From: UBA6065 sp038063975
Lineage (GTDB): Bacteria > Patescibacteriota > Minisyncoccia > Phycocordibacterales > UBA6065
Direction: 5' to 3'
Assembly (NCBI GenBank): GCA_038063975.1
Contig: JBBTTY010000028.1
Coordinates: 1-33,476, forward strand
DNA length: 33,476 bases
Positions 7,641 to 14,418 of this stretch are shown piece after piece (the stretch's first letter is position 1; each line of letters starts with the position of its first letter). The translations under genes and the position numbers were made by a program. The notes beneath the pieces were generated by a model. That model searched no databases. It was not told the origin of the DNA and saw nothing but the letters and a program-made list of their open reading frames with translations.

Positions 7641-8414
7641 ATGATCTATTTAGAAAAATTAGGACGGCGCACTCGAGAATTCAGGTCGTCGCTTCGTCGC
7701 CTTTTTGGCGTAAAAGATACTCCGCCCTACATTTCACGCTTTGCAGAATTTGGCAGAGGAGCGAGTGGTGTTATCCATGATCTCTCAAATCCACTCACTG
7801 TCATAAGTCTATCGATGGAACAGCTCAAAAACGACGTCCGCATCCGAGGGAGAGATGCTCAAAAACATATAGAAACTGCTCTACGGGCAAGCAGAAAAAT
7901 GAAATTGTTTTTGTCGACGGCAAAACAGCAATTAGCAGAAAAAGAAATACGAACACGATTTGATGTCATAGAGGAAATTCAGAGCGTCATAAAGCTCCTA
8001 CGTCCGATATCAAAAAAATCAGATATAAAAATTAAATACCGCTCCCACAAAGCGGTATTTATTTTCGGCGATGAAATCAAATTCTTTAGAATCGTTTCAA
8101 ATATTGTTTCAAACGCCATAGATTCATACGTTTTATTTCCCGGTCAGCAAAACAAATTAATAATTATACGAGTGAAAAATGACAAAAAAAATCTCATCAT
8201 ATCCATACGCGATTTCGGTTGTGGTATTCCAAAACACCTCCATAAAGCAATATTTGAGCCTTTTTATACAACCAAACAGAAACACGAAGGGACGGCGGGA
8301 CTCGGACTTTCAATAGTAAAAAACATCGTAGAAAACGATTTTAAATGCAAAATAAAAATAGACAGTACGACAGGCAGGGGTTCGACGTTTAAAATTATTA
8401 TGCTTCTACTTTGA
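7641..8414 (+). CDS. Soluble sensor histidine kinase
   Basis: A 257-aa kinase with no membrane segment and almost no sensor region. The HisKA helix carries the phospho-acceptor H46 in VIHDLSNPLT. The ATPase domain shows the N box (IVSNIVSNAIDSY), the G1 box (DFGCGIP), the F box (FEPFYTT) and the G2 box (GTAGLGLSI). It is presumably the partner of the preceding response regulator (8-bp gap). With only about 40 residues before the H box, its signal must be cytosolic or come from a partner protein. Its last 9 bases overlap the convergent small membrane protein gene. Confidence 0.92.
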   Translation: MIYLEKLGRRTREFRSSLRRLFGVKDTPPYISRFAEFGRGASGVIHDLSNPLTVISLSMEQLKNDVRIRGRDAQKHIETALRASRKMKLFLSTAKQQLAEKEIRTRFDVIEEIQSVIKLLRPISKKSDIKIKYRSHKAVFIFGDEIKFFRIVSNIVSNAIDSYVLFPGQQNKLIIIRVKNDKKNLIISIRDFGCGIPKHLHKAIFEPFYTTKQKHEGTAGLGLSIVKNIVENDFKCKIKIDSTTGRGSTFKIIMLLL

Positions 8415-8669
8415 TTTATATACGAAATTCCAGATGGTTCCGACTATATTGCCTACGATATAGCCCACAAAAGACGTAATCACTATGAGAACAATCGCTT
8501 TACCAAAACTGAAATCCGTTATAACAAAAGAAAAATCAATAAAATGGATCCGATATATAAAGGAAAGAATCGAACCAGCCCAGCCGACACCGACAAAAAA
8601 CACCCAAATGACATGCATGAAACCAGCAAATCCACCCAAAACCAAACCGAGTTTATGTCTGTTGACCAT
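8406..8669 (-). CDS. Small membrane protein of unknown function
   Basis: An 87-aa hydrophobic protein with two clear membrane segments (about residues 8-35 and 57-82) separated by an aromatic loop. The glycine-rich motifs (LVLGGFAGFMHVIW and YIVGNIVGTIWNF) suggest tight helix packing. I do not recognise a named family. It overlaps the histidine kinase gene by 9 bp at the 3' ends, so the two transcripts would be complementary there. Confidence 0.6.
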   Translation of the reverse strand: MVNRHKLGLVLGGFAGFMHVIWVFFVGVGWAGSILSFIYRIHFIDFSFVITDFSFGKAIVLIVITSFVGYIVGNIVGTIWNFVYKSK

Positions 8670-8730
8670 ATAAATAATAAAACTAATTTATAATCTTATC
8701 CCATTATTATATCACTATCATCTATTTTTG

Positions 8731-8801
8731 TTGCCGGACTTGGAATCGAACCAAAATTTAGAGCTTCAAAGGCTCCCGTCCTACCATTAGACGATCCGGC
8801 A
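8731..8801 (-). tRNA. tRNA-Gln (anticodon TTG)
   Basis: The acceptor stem pairs TGCCGGA with TCCGGCA; the D-arm has TCGTCTAATGGTAGGAC as in bacterial tRNA-Gln; the anticodon loop is CTTTGAA (anticodon TTG, reading CAA); and the T-loop is TTCGATT. The discriminator base is A and no CCA is encoded. Confidence 0.93.
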
Positions 8802-8889
8802 ATATATAACCGTATATAACTGACTGTATGCTCATATGACTTGCAAGCATAACTTACAACAAAATCGGACCTTGGACAAATCAAGTAAA

Positions 8890-9906
8890 CTATTTTCCCT
8901 CTTCCACAACATCAAGTACCAAGAGTTCTAAGGGCAACTCGCGTATAGGAGAGAGAGCAATGTAGTCGAACGCACCGAGGAGGGTGTGCAGGAGTTTTGA
9001 GTCTACGGCTGTTTTTTTGTCGGCTATGAATTTTTTGTCTTCATCTGATGTACCCACCGTAGCTCCAAGAACAGACATTTTTTCGAGGAGAGTGAGACGG
9101 ACGAGAGAGAGAGTGAGTTCGAGAAAAAGTTTTGGATCAAAATTTTTTGAGCGAATTTCGGCAATAACTTCAAAAGCTTTTGCGGCGTTTTTTTCTACCA
9201 AAGCCGCAACAAAATTCCTGACCAATTCTGACTTCGGCGAGCCCGTGGCTTCTTCTACATCCTCACGGGTGATCTTTTTGCCTTTTATTCCCGCTATGAC
9301 CCGCTCCAAAATGCCATGTGTGTCTCGAAAAGATCCGTCACCAACCAGAGCAATCAATTCAGCAGCGGCTGGTTCGAGACTGAATCCTTCTTTTTTGGCG
9401 ATTTTTGTAATCGTATCTTTCAAAATTTCCGCTGTCGGTCGTTTGAATTCAAAAACCTGACAGCGTGAAATGATGGTTTCGGGCAATTTGTGGATTTCGG
9501 TCGTAGCCAGAAGAAATACGACATGTTTTGGTGGTTCCTCTAGGGTTTTCAAAAGAGCATTAAAAGCCTCCTTTGTGAGCATGTGCACTTCGTCTATGAT
9601 ATAAACTTTGAATTTCGATTCGAATGGCAATACTGCGACAGCATCACGTAAAGCTCGAACGTCATCTATGCCACGATTTGAAGCGGCATCTATTTCATAT
9701 ATATCATTTGCACTCGTACCAATTTCACGAGCGAAAATTCTGGCTATGGAAGTTTTACCTATACCACGAGAACCGGCAAATAAATATGCGTGAGCAACAG
9801 TTTTATTTTCTATGGCGCCTCGCAAGGATTTGACCACAATATCTTGGTCTACGACTTCTCGAAAATTTTGCGGACGATATTTTCTGTATAAAACTTCGTG
9901 TGACAT
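8890..9906 (-). CDS. dnaX: DNA polymerase III gamma subunit (DnaX), zinc module absent
   Basis: Clamp-loader ATPase of the replicative polymerase. The Walker A is GSRGIGKTS, the Walker B/DExx is IIDEVH, and sensor and arginine-finger motifs follow (LLATTEIHKLPETIISRC). The conserved EIDAASNRGIDD segment is intact, but the roughly 28-residue four-cysteine zinc module that normally separates it from the Walker A helix is missing (the sequence reads AREIGTSANDIYEIDAAS). At 338 aa the protein ends after the collar region, so there is no tau-type C-terminus for contacting the polymerase and helicase. A TATACT box lies 6 nt before the ATG. Confidence 0.93.
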   Translation of the reverse strand: MSHEVLYRKYRPQNFREVVDQDIVVKSLRGAIENKTVAHAYLFAGSRGIGKTSIARIFAREIGTSANDIYEIDAASNRGIDDVRALRDAVAVLPFESKFKVYIIDEVHMLTKEAFNALLKTLEEPPKHVVFLLATTEIHKLPETIISRCQVFEFKRPTAEILKDTITKIAKKEGFSLEPAAAELIALVGDGSFRDTHGILERVIAGIKGKKITREDVEEATGSPKSELVRNFVAALVEKNAAKAFEVIAEIRSKNFDPKLFLELTLSLVRLTLLEKMSVLGATVGTSDEDKKFIADKKTAVDSKLLHTLLGAFDYIALSPIRELPLELLVLDVVEEGK

Positions 9907-9912
9907 ATTGAG

Positions 9913-9918
9913 AGTATA
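9913..9918 (-). promoter_or_regulatory. -10 box directly before dnaX
   Basis: TATACT on the minus strand, 6 nt upstream of the dnaX ATG. If used, transcription would begin at or next to the start codon, giving a leaderless mRNA. The -35 region would fall in the T-run of the terminator just upstream and does not match the consensus. Confidence 0.35.
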
Positions 9919-9934
9919 TCAGAATAGCAGGAGT

Positions 9935-9971
9935 TTATAAAAAAGACGGGCGAGATTTGCAATCTCGCCCG
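9935..9971 (-). terminator. Intrinsic terminator between the structured RNA and dnaX
   Basis: An 11-bp perfect GC-rich stem (9947-9957 with 9961-9971, loop of 3) is followed on the minus strand by GTCTTTTTTATAA. This is a textbook Rho-independent terminator for transcripts moving leftwards, and it separates whatever is transcribed from 9972-10210 from dnaX. Confidence 0.85.
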
Positions 9972-10205
9972 CTTATATTCATGTCAGGCGTAACCAACAT
10001 GAAAATAGTTACAACTACTGTCATGAGAAAATAGGGATCATGAGCTCCCATTCAAAACTGCAAAAGAACAAAATCGGAGAGAGGGGGTGGGGCCAACTAC
10101 ACTTCGTCAGAAAAACCACCCCCTCCCAATTGGATGCGCTTTGCCGACGCATCGTAGTTTCAATTTACACCCGCTAGCAATTTTTGCAAGTAAGTTATGC
10201 ACTTA
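9941..10205 (-). ncRNA. Putative structured non-coding RNA upstream of dnaX
   Basis: The 307-bp gap between dus and dnaX has no credible ORF but is rich in stems. On the minus strand, reading 5' to 3', there is a GATGCG/CGCATC hairpin (10133-10138 with 10148-10153), then a perfect 10-bp G-rich stem (10081-10090 with 10116-10125), then CATG-containing stems around 9980-10040, then the intrinsic terminator. It may be an independent small RNA or a long 3' untranslated region of dus. I checked for SRP, tmRNA and RNase P hallmarks and saw none. The neighbourhood (just before dnaX) is where some bacteria keep SRP RNA, but the conserved SRP apical loop is absent. Confidence 0.5.
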
Positions 10206-10213
10206 TTTTATCT

Positions 10214-11197
10214 TTATTTTGAGCCGTTTTTTAGAAATCGCTTTACGATACCTTCAACTTCCCCACTATTTTTAGCTTCCATGAGCTCTGTACGCAATTC
10301 TTTGGCATTATCAAATCCATGCACATAGGCTTTGAAATGTTTTTTCATGAGAGCAAAGCTTTTCACCGAGCCTAGCAATTCTTCATAGAGTTTGGTGTGC
10401 TCGACAAGAGCTTCCAGTCTTTGCTCAAGACTCGGTGAGACAGATTTTCCGTCTTTTGTATGAAGTGCAGAGAAAAGCCATGGATTGCCGAATATGCCAC
10501 GGCCGAACATTATACCATCGACTCCAAACTCATGAGTTCTTTGTTTTGCGTCTTCCAAATCCTTTATATCTCCATTTCCTATAATCAAAGTTTCTGGAGA
10601 AATTTTGTCTCGTAGAACGACAATCTCACGCATATGCTCCCAATGTGCAGAAACGAGAGACATTTCTTTCCTGGTTCGTAAATGAATAGTGAGAGCAGAC
10701 AGATTTTCGGCGAGTAATTCTGGTATCCACGTCGCTATTTCGTTTTTATTATAACCAATACGAGTTTTCACAGAGATCGGCAGTTTTGGTGCACCCTCTT
10801 TTGCGGCACGAATAACCGCTCTCGCTCTTTTTGGATCTTTTATCATGGCTGCCCCCGCTTCCTGTTTTTCTATTGATCTATCGGGACAACCCATATTTAT
10901 ATCTATACCGTCAAAACCAAGCTTTTGACATAGAGCTGCTGCTTCGCACATTTTTTCTGAATTGGCAGTAAATAACTGGGCAATAATTGGTCTCTCTGCT
11001 TCTGTAAATTCTAGATCATGGAGAAGCACTTTTCGGCCAGGTGAACATAGTCCATCTGCCGAAACAAATTCAGTCCACATGACATCAGGTTTGCCATGTC
11101 GAGCAATAATCCGCCGAAAAGCCGCATCTGTCACATCCGCCATAGGAGCGAGAACAAAAAAAGGCTTCTTCAGTTTTTTCCAGAATCCATGATTCAT
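10214..11197 (-). CDS. dus: tRNA-dihydrouridine synthase (DusB-like)
   Basis: An FMN-dependent TIM-barrel enzyme that reduces uridines in the tRNA D-loop. Signatures: the FVLAPMADVTD start of the barrel, the catalytic cysteine C104 in INMGCPDRS, the KTRIGY strand, and the FMN-phosphate region GIMFGRGIFGNPWLF. The C-terminal helical domain is present. The frame is open to 11233, but the extra 12 residues would be encoded by the arm of inverted repeat B and a G-tract, so the ATG at 11197 is chosen (327 aa). No Shine-Dalgarno sequence is evident. The structured RNA candidate lies directly downstream. Confidence 0.92.
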   Translation of the reverse strand: MNHGFWKKLKKPFFVLAPMADVTDAAFRRIIARHGKPDVMWTEFVSADGLCSPGRKVLLHDLEFTEAERPIIAQLFTANSEKMCEAAALCQKLGFDGIDINMGCPDRSIEKQEAGAAMIKDPKRARAVIRAAKEGAPKLPISVKTRIGYNKNEIATWIPELLAENLSALTIHLRTRKEMSLVSAHWEHMREIVVLRDKISPETLIIGNGDIKDLEDAKQRTHEFGVDGIMFGRGIFGNPWLFSALHTKDGKSVSPSLEQRLEALVEHTKLYEELLGSVKSFALMKKHFKAYVHGFDNAKELRTELMEAKNSGEVEGIVKRFLKNGSK

Positions 11198-11214
11198 AAT
11201 ACGTAAAAAATGGG

Positions 11215-11331
11215 GGGGGTATAAAACATGCATTGATGGAGACTTTCGGAGAAGGCGAAGGCCTTCGAGAATGAGACGGCTCGCCAGTAGGCGAGAACGT
11301 CGTGCTCCAGCAATGCATGTTTTATACCCCC
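11215..11331 (+). repeat. Nested inverted repeat with structured core, copy B
   Basis: Perfect 21-bp arms (11215-11235 and 11311-11331), a single A/G mismatch, then an inner TGGAG/CTCCA stem, then the core. The core reads CTTTCGGA, a GAAGGC/GCCTTC hairpin, CGAGAATGAGACG, and a CTCGCC-AGTA-GGCGAG hairpin, then CGTCGTGC. Compared with copy A, both inner hairpins have changed on both sides so that pairing is kept. It lies between two minus-strand genes: 9 bp past the FtsQ-like stop and 17 bp before the dus start. The core is on the + strand, opposite to both genes. The function is unknown. Confidence 0.85.
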
Positions 11332-11340
11332 TACTTTATA

Positions 11341-12156
11341 TTATTTCAGCTTATATACAACTTTATTTCCCGAATCGAGCTTCATATAATCGAGCTTTTG
11401 GAGAAAGCGCGAGAGCGACGGAGCGATAGTTTTATCGTTTATGACAGAAGAAATATTTGAGAGCACAGTGGCTAAATCGTCATTTATGTTCACTATGAGC
11501 GAACCACCGGTAAAGAGAATGATCGTCATATAATGAGGCTCGTCAAAAATTGCCAGAGCGGGAGCGATACCAAAAGAGCCCAGTTCACGGACAAAAAATT
11601 GAATTCTTTTAAATTCTTCTGATGGAAGAAAGCTCTGGCCAATCGGCTGACCAGAAATTAAACCTCTGTATATAAAAGCTGATGAAGTAGCTATGGTATC
11701 AAATATGAGACCATTTTCGTCCATAGAAAAACATGAGCTGATTTCCCGAATACCCCCGGTGCACCATCTAGCCTCTTCTTTTCTTTCTTCCAGAGTTATC
11801 TCAATTTCTTTTAATCCATTTCTATTTATTGAAACCGATTGAATCAGAGGCAAAGCGAGAATTTTTTCTTTTATATTATCGACTGGATAGAGAAAAGCAT
11901 TATTCTTTGAAAAGAAGTAGAAATAATTGCCGGCTATTTCTCGGAGAACTGTCGCTTCTATCGTTTCAATCTTGACACGCTCATTGCCCTTTATTATTAT
12001 CTTCTCAACAGACATGGATTGTGCCTGAGAGAGCATAGATAAACCTGAAAAAATGATACCGAGAACGAGCAGAGTGTAGAGACTCATAAAAAACGCTCGT
12101 CTGCGCCGGCGGGCGACTAGCTTCTTTTGATAGACCATCACCCTAGGCCTTTGCAT
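11341..12156 (-). CDS. ftsQ: FtsQ/DivIB-like cell division protein
   Basis: A 271-aa bitopic membrane protein: a basic cytosolic start (KKLVARRRRR), one membrane helix (about residues 22-44), then a POTRA-type domain (IIIKGNERVKIETIEATV, then the alpha/beta unit ending in IEITLEERKEEARW), followed by an FtsQ-like beta domain. FtsQ/DivIB scaffolds the divisome and links FtsB/FtsL to the septal synthase. Two nucleotides separate it from the serS stop, so it is probably translated from the serS mRNA. The gene name is given from architecture, since sequence conservation in this family is low. Confidence 0.72.
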   Translation of the reverse strand: MQRPRVMVYQKKLVARRRRRAFFMSLYTLLVLGIIFSGLSMLSQAQSMSVEKIIIKGNERVKIETIEATVLREIAGNYFYFFSKNNAFLYPVDNIKEKILALPLIQSVSINRNGLKEIEITLEERKEEARWCTGGIREISSCFSMDENGLIFDTIATSSAFIYRGLISGQPIGQSFLPSEEFKRIQFFVRELGSFGIAPALAIFDEPHYMTIILFTGGSLIVNINDDLATVLSNISSVINDKTIAPSLSRFLQKLDYMKLDSGNKVVYKLK

Positions 12157-12158
12157 AT

Positions 12159-13421
12159 TTATTTTTTAATAGAATCCGAGCCGAAGTACGATTTCAAAAC
12201 TTCGGGAACATGTACAGAACCGTCCGCTTGCTGAAAGTTTTCAACCATGGAAACGAGTATGCGAGGAGTAGGAATAGCGGTGCAGTTGAGAGAGTGAGCA
12301 TATTTTAATTTCCCTTCCATATCTCGATAGCGGATATTGAATCGTCTGCACTGGAAATCGTGAAAGTATGAAGCTGAAGATATTTCGCGATACCTGTCTT
12401 CTTTTGGCACCCATAGATTGATATCGTATTTCTTTACTTGGCCCAAGCCAAGATCTGCACCGCAATTTATAACAGTCTGATAAGGAATACCGAGGGACTC
12501 TATAAATTCTTCTGTATTTCGATTGATTTCCTCGTGGAGATTTACAGAAGTCTCGTGACTGGCTTCGCATAATACAACTTGTTCCATTTTGTAGAATTCG
12601 TGGACGCGAATGAGGCCTTTGACATCTTTTGAATGACTGCCTGCTTCGCGCCTAAAGCACGAAGAAAAACCGAGATATTTCAAGGGAAAATTTTTTGCAT
12701 CCAGAACTTCGCCGGAATGATAAGCCATGAGAGGCACTTCGGCCGTACCAGCCAAAACATCACCGTCCTGGGTTATATAATAATCTTCGACATTGCCTGG
12801 CAGATGAGCGGTACCATAGAGATTTTCTTTGCGGACGATAACTGGCGGAATGATAGGCGAAAATCCGCGCTTGCTGAAAAAATCCATAGCGTAATTCCAA
12901 ATGGCAAAAGTCAGTCGAGCGCCGTCTCCCGTGAGAAAGTATCCTCGAAAGCCGTGAACTTTTACCCCACGCTCAAAATCAACCATACGGAGGGAAGTCA
13001 TTAGTTCGAGATGGTCTCTCGGTTCAAATGTAAAGGCTGATTTTTGTCCCCATGTTCTTACTTCTTTGTTGTCTGCATCATTCTCTCCTTCTGGCACTGA
13101 TATATCAGGAATATTGGGTACGCAGAGCATGAGCGCATGCCAATCTTTCATTACTTTTTTGAGACTTTCTTCTTCCGCTTCACGTTCAACTTTTAATTTT
13201 TTCATGGACTCGAGCAGAGATGCTCTCGAATCAGCGGGAGCGGATGGAAGTTTTAGAGAAACAGCGTTTTGTTCTGCTTTCTTGCCTTCTATGGACGTCT
13301 GGAGCACTCGCCTCTCCTCGTCTAGGACGAGTAGGGCATCGATATCCACATCCACGTGTTTCTTTTTGGCGCCCATTTTAACCAGCTCTTTGTTATCCCT
13401 GATGAATTTGATGTCTAGCAT
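12159..13421 (-). CDS. serS: Serine-tRNA ligase
   Basis: A 420-aa class II aminoacyl-tRNA synthetase. The N-terminal long coiled-coil arm (about residues 25-100) binds the tRNA-Ser variable arm; the catalytic core has motif 2 in FRREAGSHSKDVKGLIRVHEF and motif 3 in the C-terminal TPRILVSMVENFQ. TAEVPLMAYHSGE matches the serine-binding region. The start MLDIKFIRDN is the family's usual start. The upstream sequence repeats GATAAA-like units just before the ATG. It is divergent from dprA and leads into the FtsQ-like gene. Confidence 0.96.
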   Translation of the reverse strand: MLDIKFIRDNKELVKMGAKKKHVDVDIDALLVLDEERRVLQTSIEGKKAEQNAVSLKLPSAPADSRASLLESMKKLKVEREAEEESLKKVMKDWHALMLCVPNIPDISVPEGENDADNKEVRTWGQKSAFTFEPRDHLELMTSLRMVDFERGVKVHGFRGYFLTGDGARLTFAIWNYAMDFFSKRGFSPIIPPVIVRKENLYGTAHLPGNVEDYYITQDGDVLAGTAEVPLMAYHSGEVLDAKNFPLKYLGFSSCFRREAGSHSKDVKGLIRVHEFYKMEQVVLCEASHETSVNLHEEINRNTEEFIESLGIPYQTVINCGADLGLGQVKKYDINLWVPKEDRYREISSASYFHDFQCRRFNIRYRDMEGKLKYAHSLNCTAIPTPRILVSMVENFQQADGSVHVPEVLKSYFGSDSIKK

Positions 13422-13484
13422 TTTATCTTTTCTTTATCTTTTCTTCATATTTTCTTTATCTCGGAATTGTACACTAATGAGGCT

Positions 13485-14342
13485 ATGAATTCCATTAGAA
13501 AACTGACATTGGAAGAGTACCCTGCCCTCATTCGAGAATTGCCTAAACCGCCGGAAGATTTATATATAGTGGGCGAATTACCGCCGGCGAATTATATATA
13601 TCTGACTGTCGTTGGCGCCAGGCGTTATAGCGACTACGGAAAACAAGTGTGTGAAAAGCTGATAGAGGGTTTGCGTGGTTTGCCTGTGGTTATCGTTTCT
13701 GGCTTGGCCTTCGGCATAGACATAATCGCCCACAAAGCGGCTCTTAAAAATAACATAAAGACCATAGCTATACCTGGTTCGGGATTACGTGATGATGTCA
13801 TCACTCCTGCGACCCATATAAATATCGCAAAACGCATTTTAGAGGCGGGAGGCGCATTATTGTCACCTTTTCCACCGGAGACACCTGGTGCAAATTGGAC
13901 ATTCCCTGTGAGAAACGAAATCATGGCTGGCATTTCCCATGCCACTCTGGTCATAGAAGCAGTGAGAAAGTCTGGTACACTCATAACGGCAAAACATGCG
14001 ACTGATTTCAATAGAAATGTTTTGACTGTTCCCGGTTCAATTTTTTCAAATCTGACGGAAGGGCCACATATGCTCATTCGTCTCGGTGCCACACCTATAA
14101 CAAGCGTGAGTGAATTGATAGAGGCTCTGGGTTTTAAAAGCGATATAAAGCGAGAGGAAATAAACTACTCGGATTTAGGAGAAGATGAAATAAAAATTAT
14201 GGAAGCGCTGGCGAGTCCGCTTTCCCGCGACCTGCTTTTGGAAAAGTTAGGAATGGAGACAGGCAAAGTGAATGCGCTCATTTCTCTCCTCGAAATCAAA
14301 GGCATGATAGAAGAAACTATGGGAGAATTACGGAGGGTTTGA
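13485..14342 (+). CDS. dprA: DNA processing protein DprA
   Basis: Binds incoming single-stranded DNA during natural transformation and loads RecA. The Rossmann-like fold shows VVGARRYSDYGK, SGLAFGIDIIAHKAAL, the IPGSG loop and the FPVRNEIMAGIS helix typical of DprA. The C-terminal 60 residues form a winged-helix domain (EIKIMEALASPLSRDLLLEKLG). The frame is open from 13467; the ATG at 13485 fits the family start better. A TACACT box ends 9 nt before it. The presence of dprA agrees with the competence-type DNA uptake that many Patescibacteria keep. It ends in TGA. Confidence 0.92.
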   Translation: MNSIRKLTLEEYPALIRELPKPPEDLYIVGELPPANYIYLTVVGARRYSDYGKQVCEKLIEGLRGLPVVIVSGLAFGIDIIAHKAALKNNIKTIAIPGSGLRDDVITPATHINIAKRILEAGGALLSPFPPETPGANWTFPVRNEIMAGISHATLVIEAVRKSGTLITAKHATDFNRNVLTVPGSIFSNLTEGPHMLIRLGATPITSVSELIEALGFKSDIKREEINYSDLGEDEIKIMEALASPLSRDLLLEKLGMETGKVNALISLLEIKGMIEETMGELRRV

Positions 14343-14353
14343 TTGAATAAAAA

Positions 14354-14382
14354 TTGCCAAATATTTTATATTCGTGTAATAC
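14354..14382 (+). promoter_or_regulatory. Promoter for topA
   Basis: TTGCCA (14354-14359) and TAATAC (14377-14382) are separated by 17 bp, close to the sigma-70 consensus, in the 76-bp gap between dprA and topA. The topA ATG lies 36 bp beyond the -10 box, giving a leader of about 30 nt. Confidence 0.5.
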
Positions 14383-14418
14383 TTGCCAGCACAACAACAG
14401 ACATATCACAAAAGACAT

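Noticed and set aside
8696..8884. Open frame reading GSSNGRTGAFEALNFGS
   Set aside because: This is the translation of the tRNA-Gln gene; the same kind of artefact occurs at other tRNAs.
9941..10205. SRP RNA, tmRNA or RNase P RNA upstream of dnaX
   Set aside because: The SRP apical GGAA/AGCA motif, the tRNA-like end of tmRNA and the conserved P4 sequences of RNase P were looked for on both strands and not found.
11198..11233. Upstream start of dus at 11233
   Set aside because: The added residues would come from the arm of repeat B and a G-tract and do not resemble the family; the ATG at 11197 fits better.
13485..14342. Recoded UGA (as glycine) as in some CPR lineages
   Set aside because: dprA and the histidine kinase gene end at TGA at normal family length, so UGA acts as stop here.
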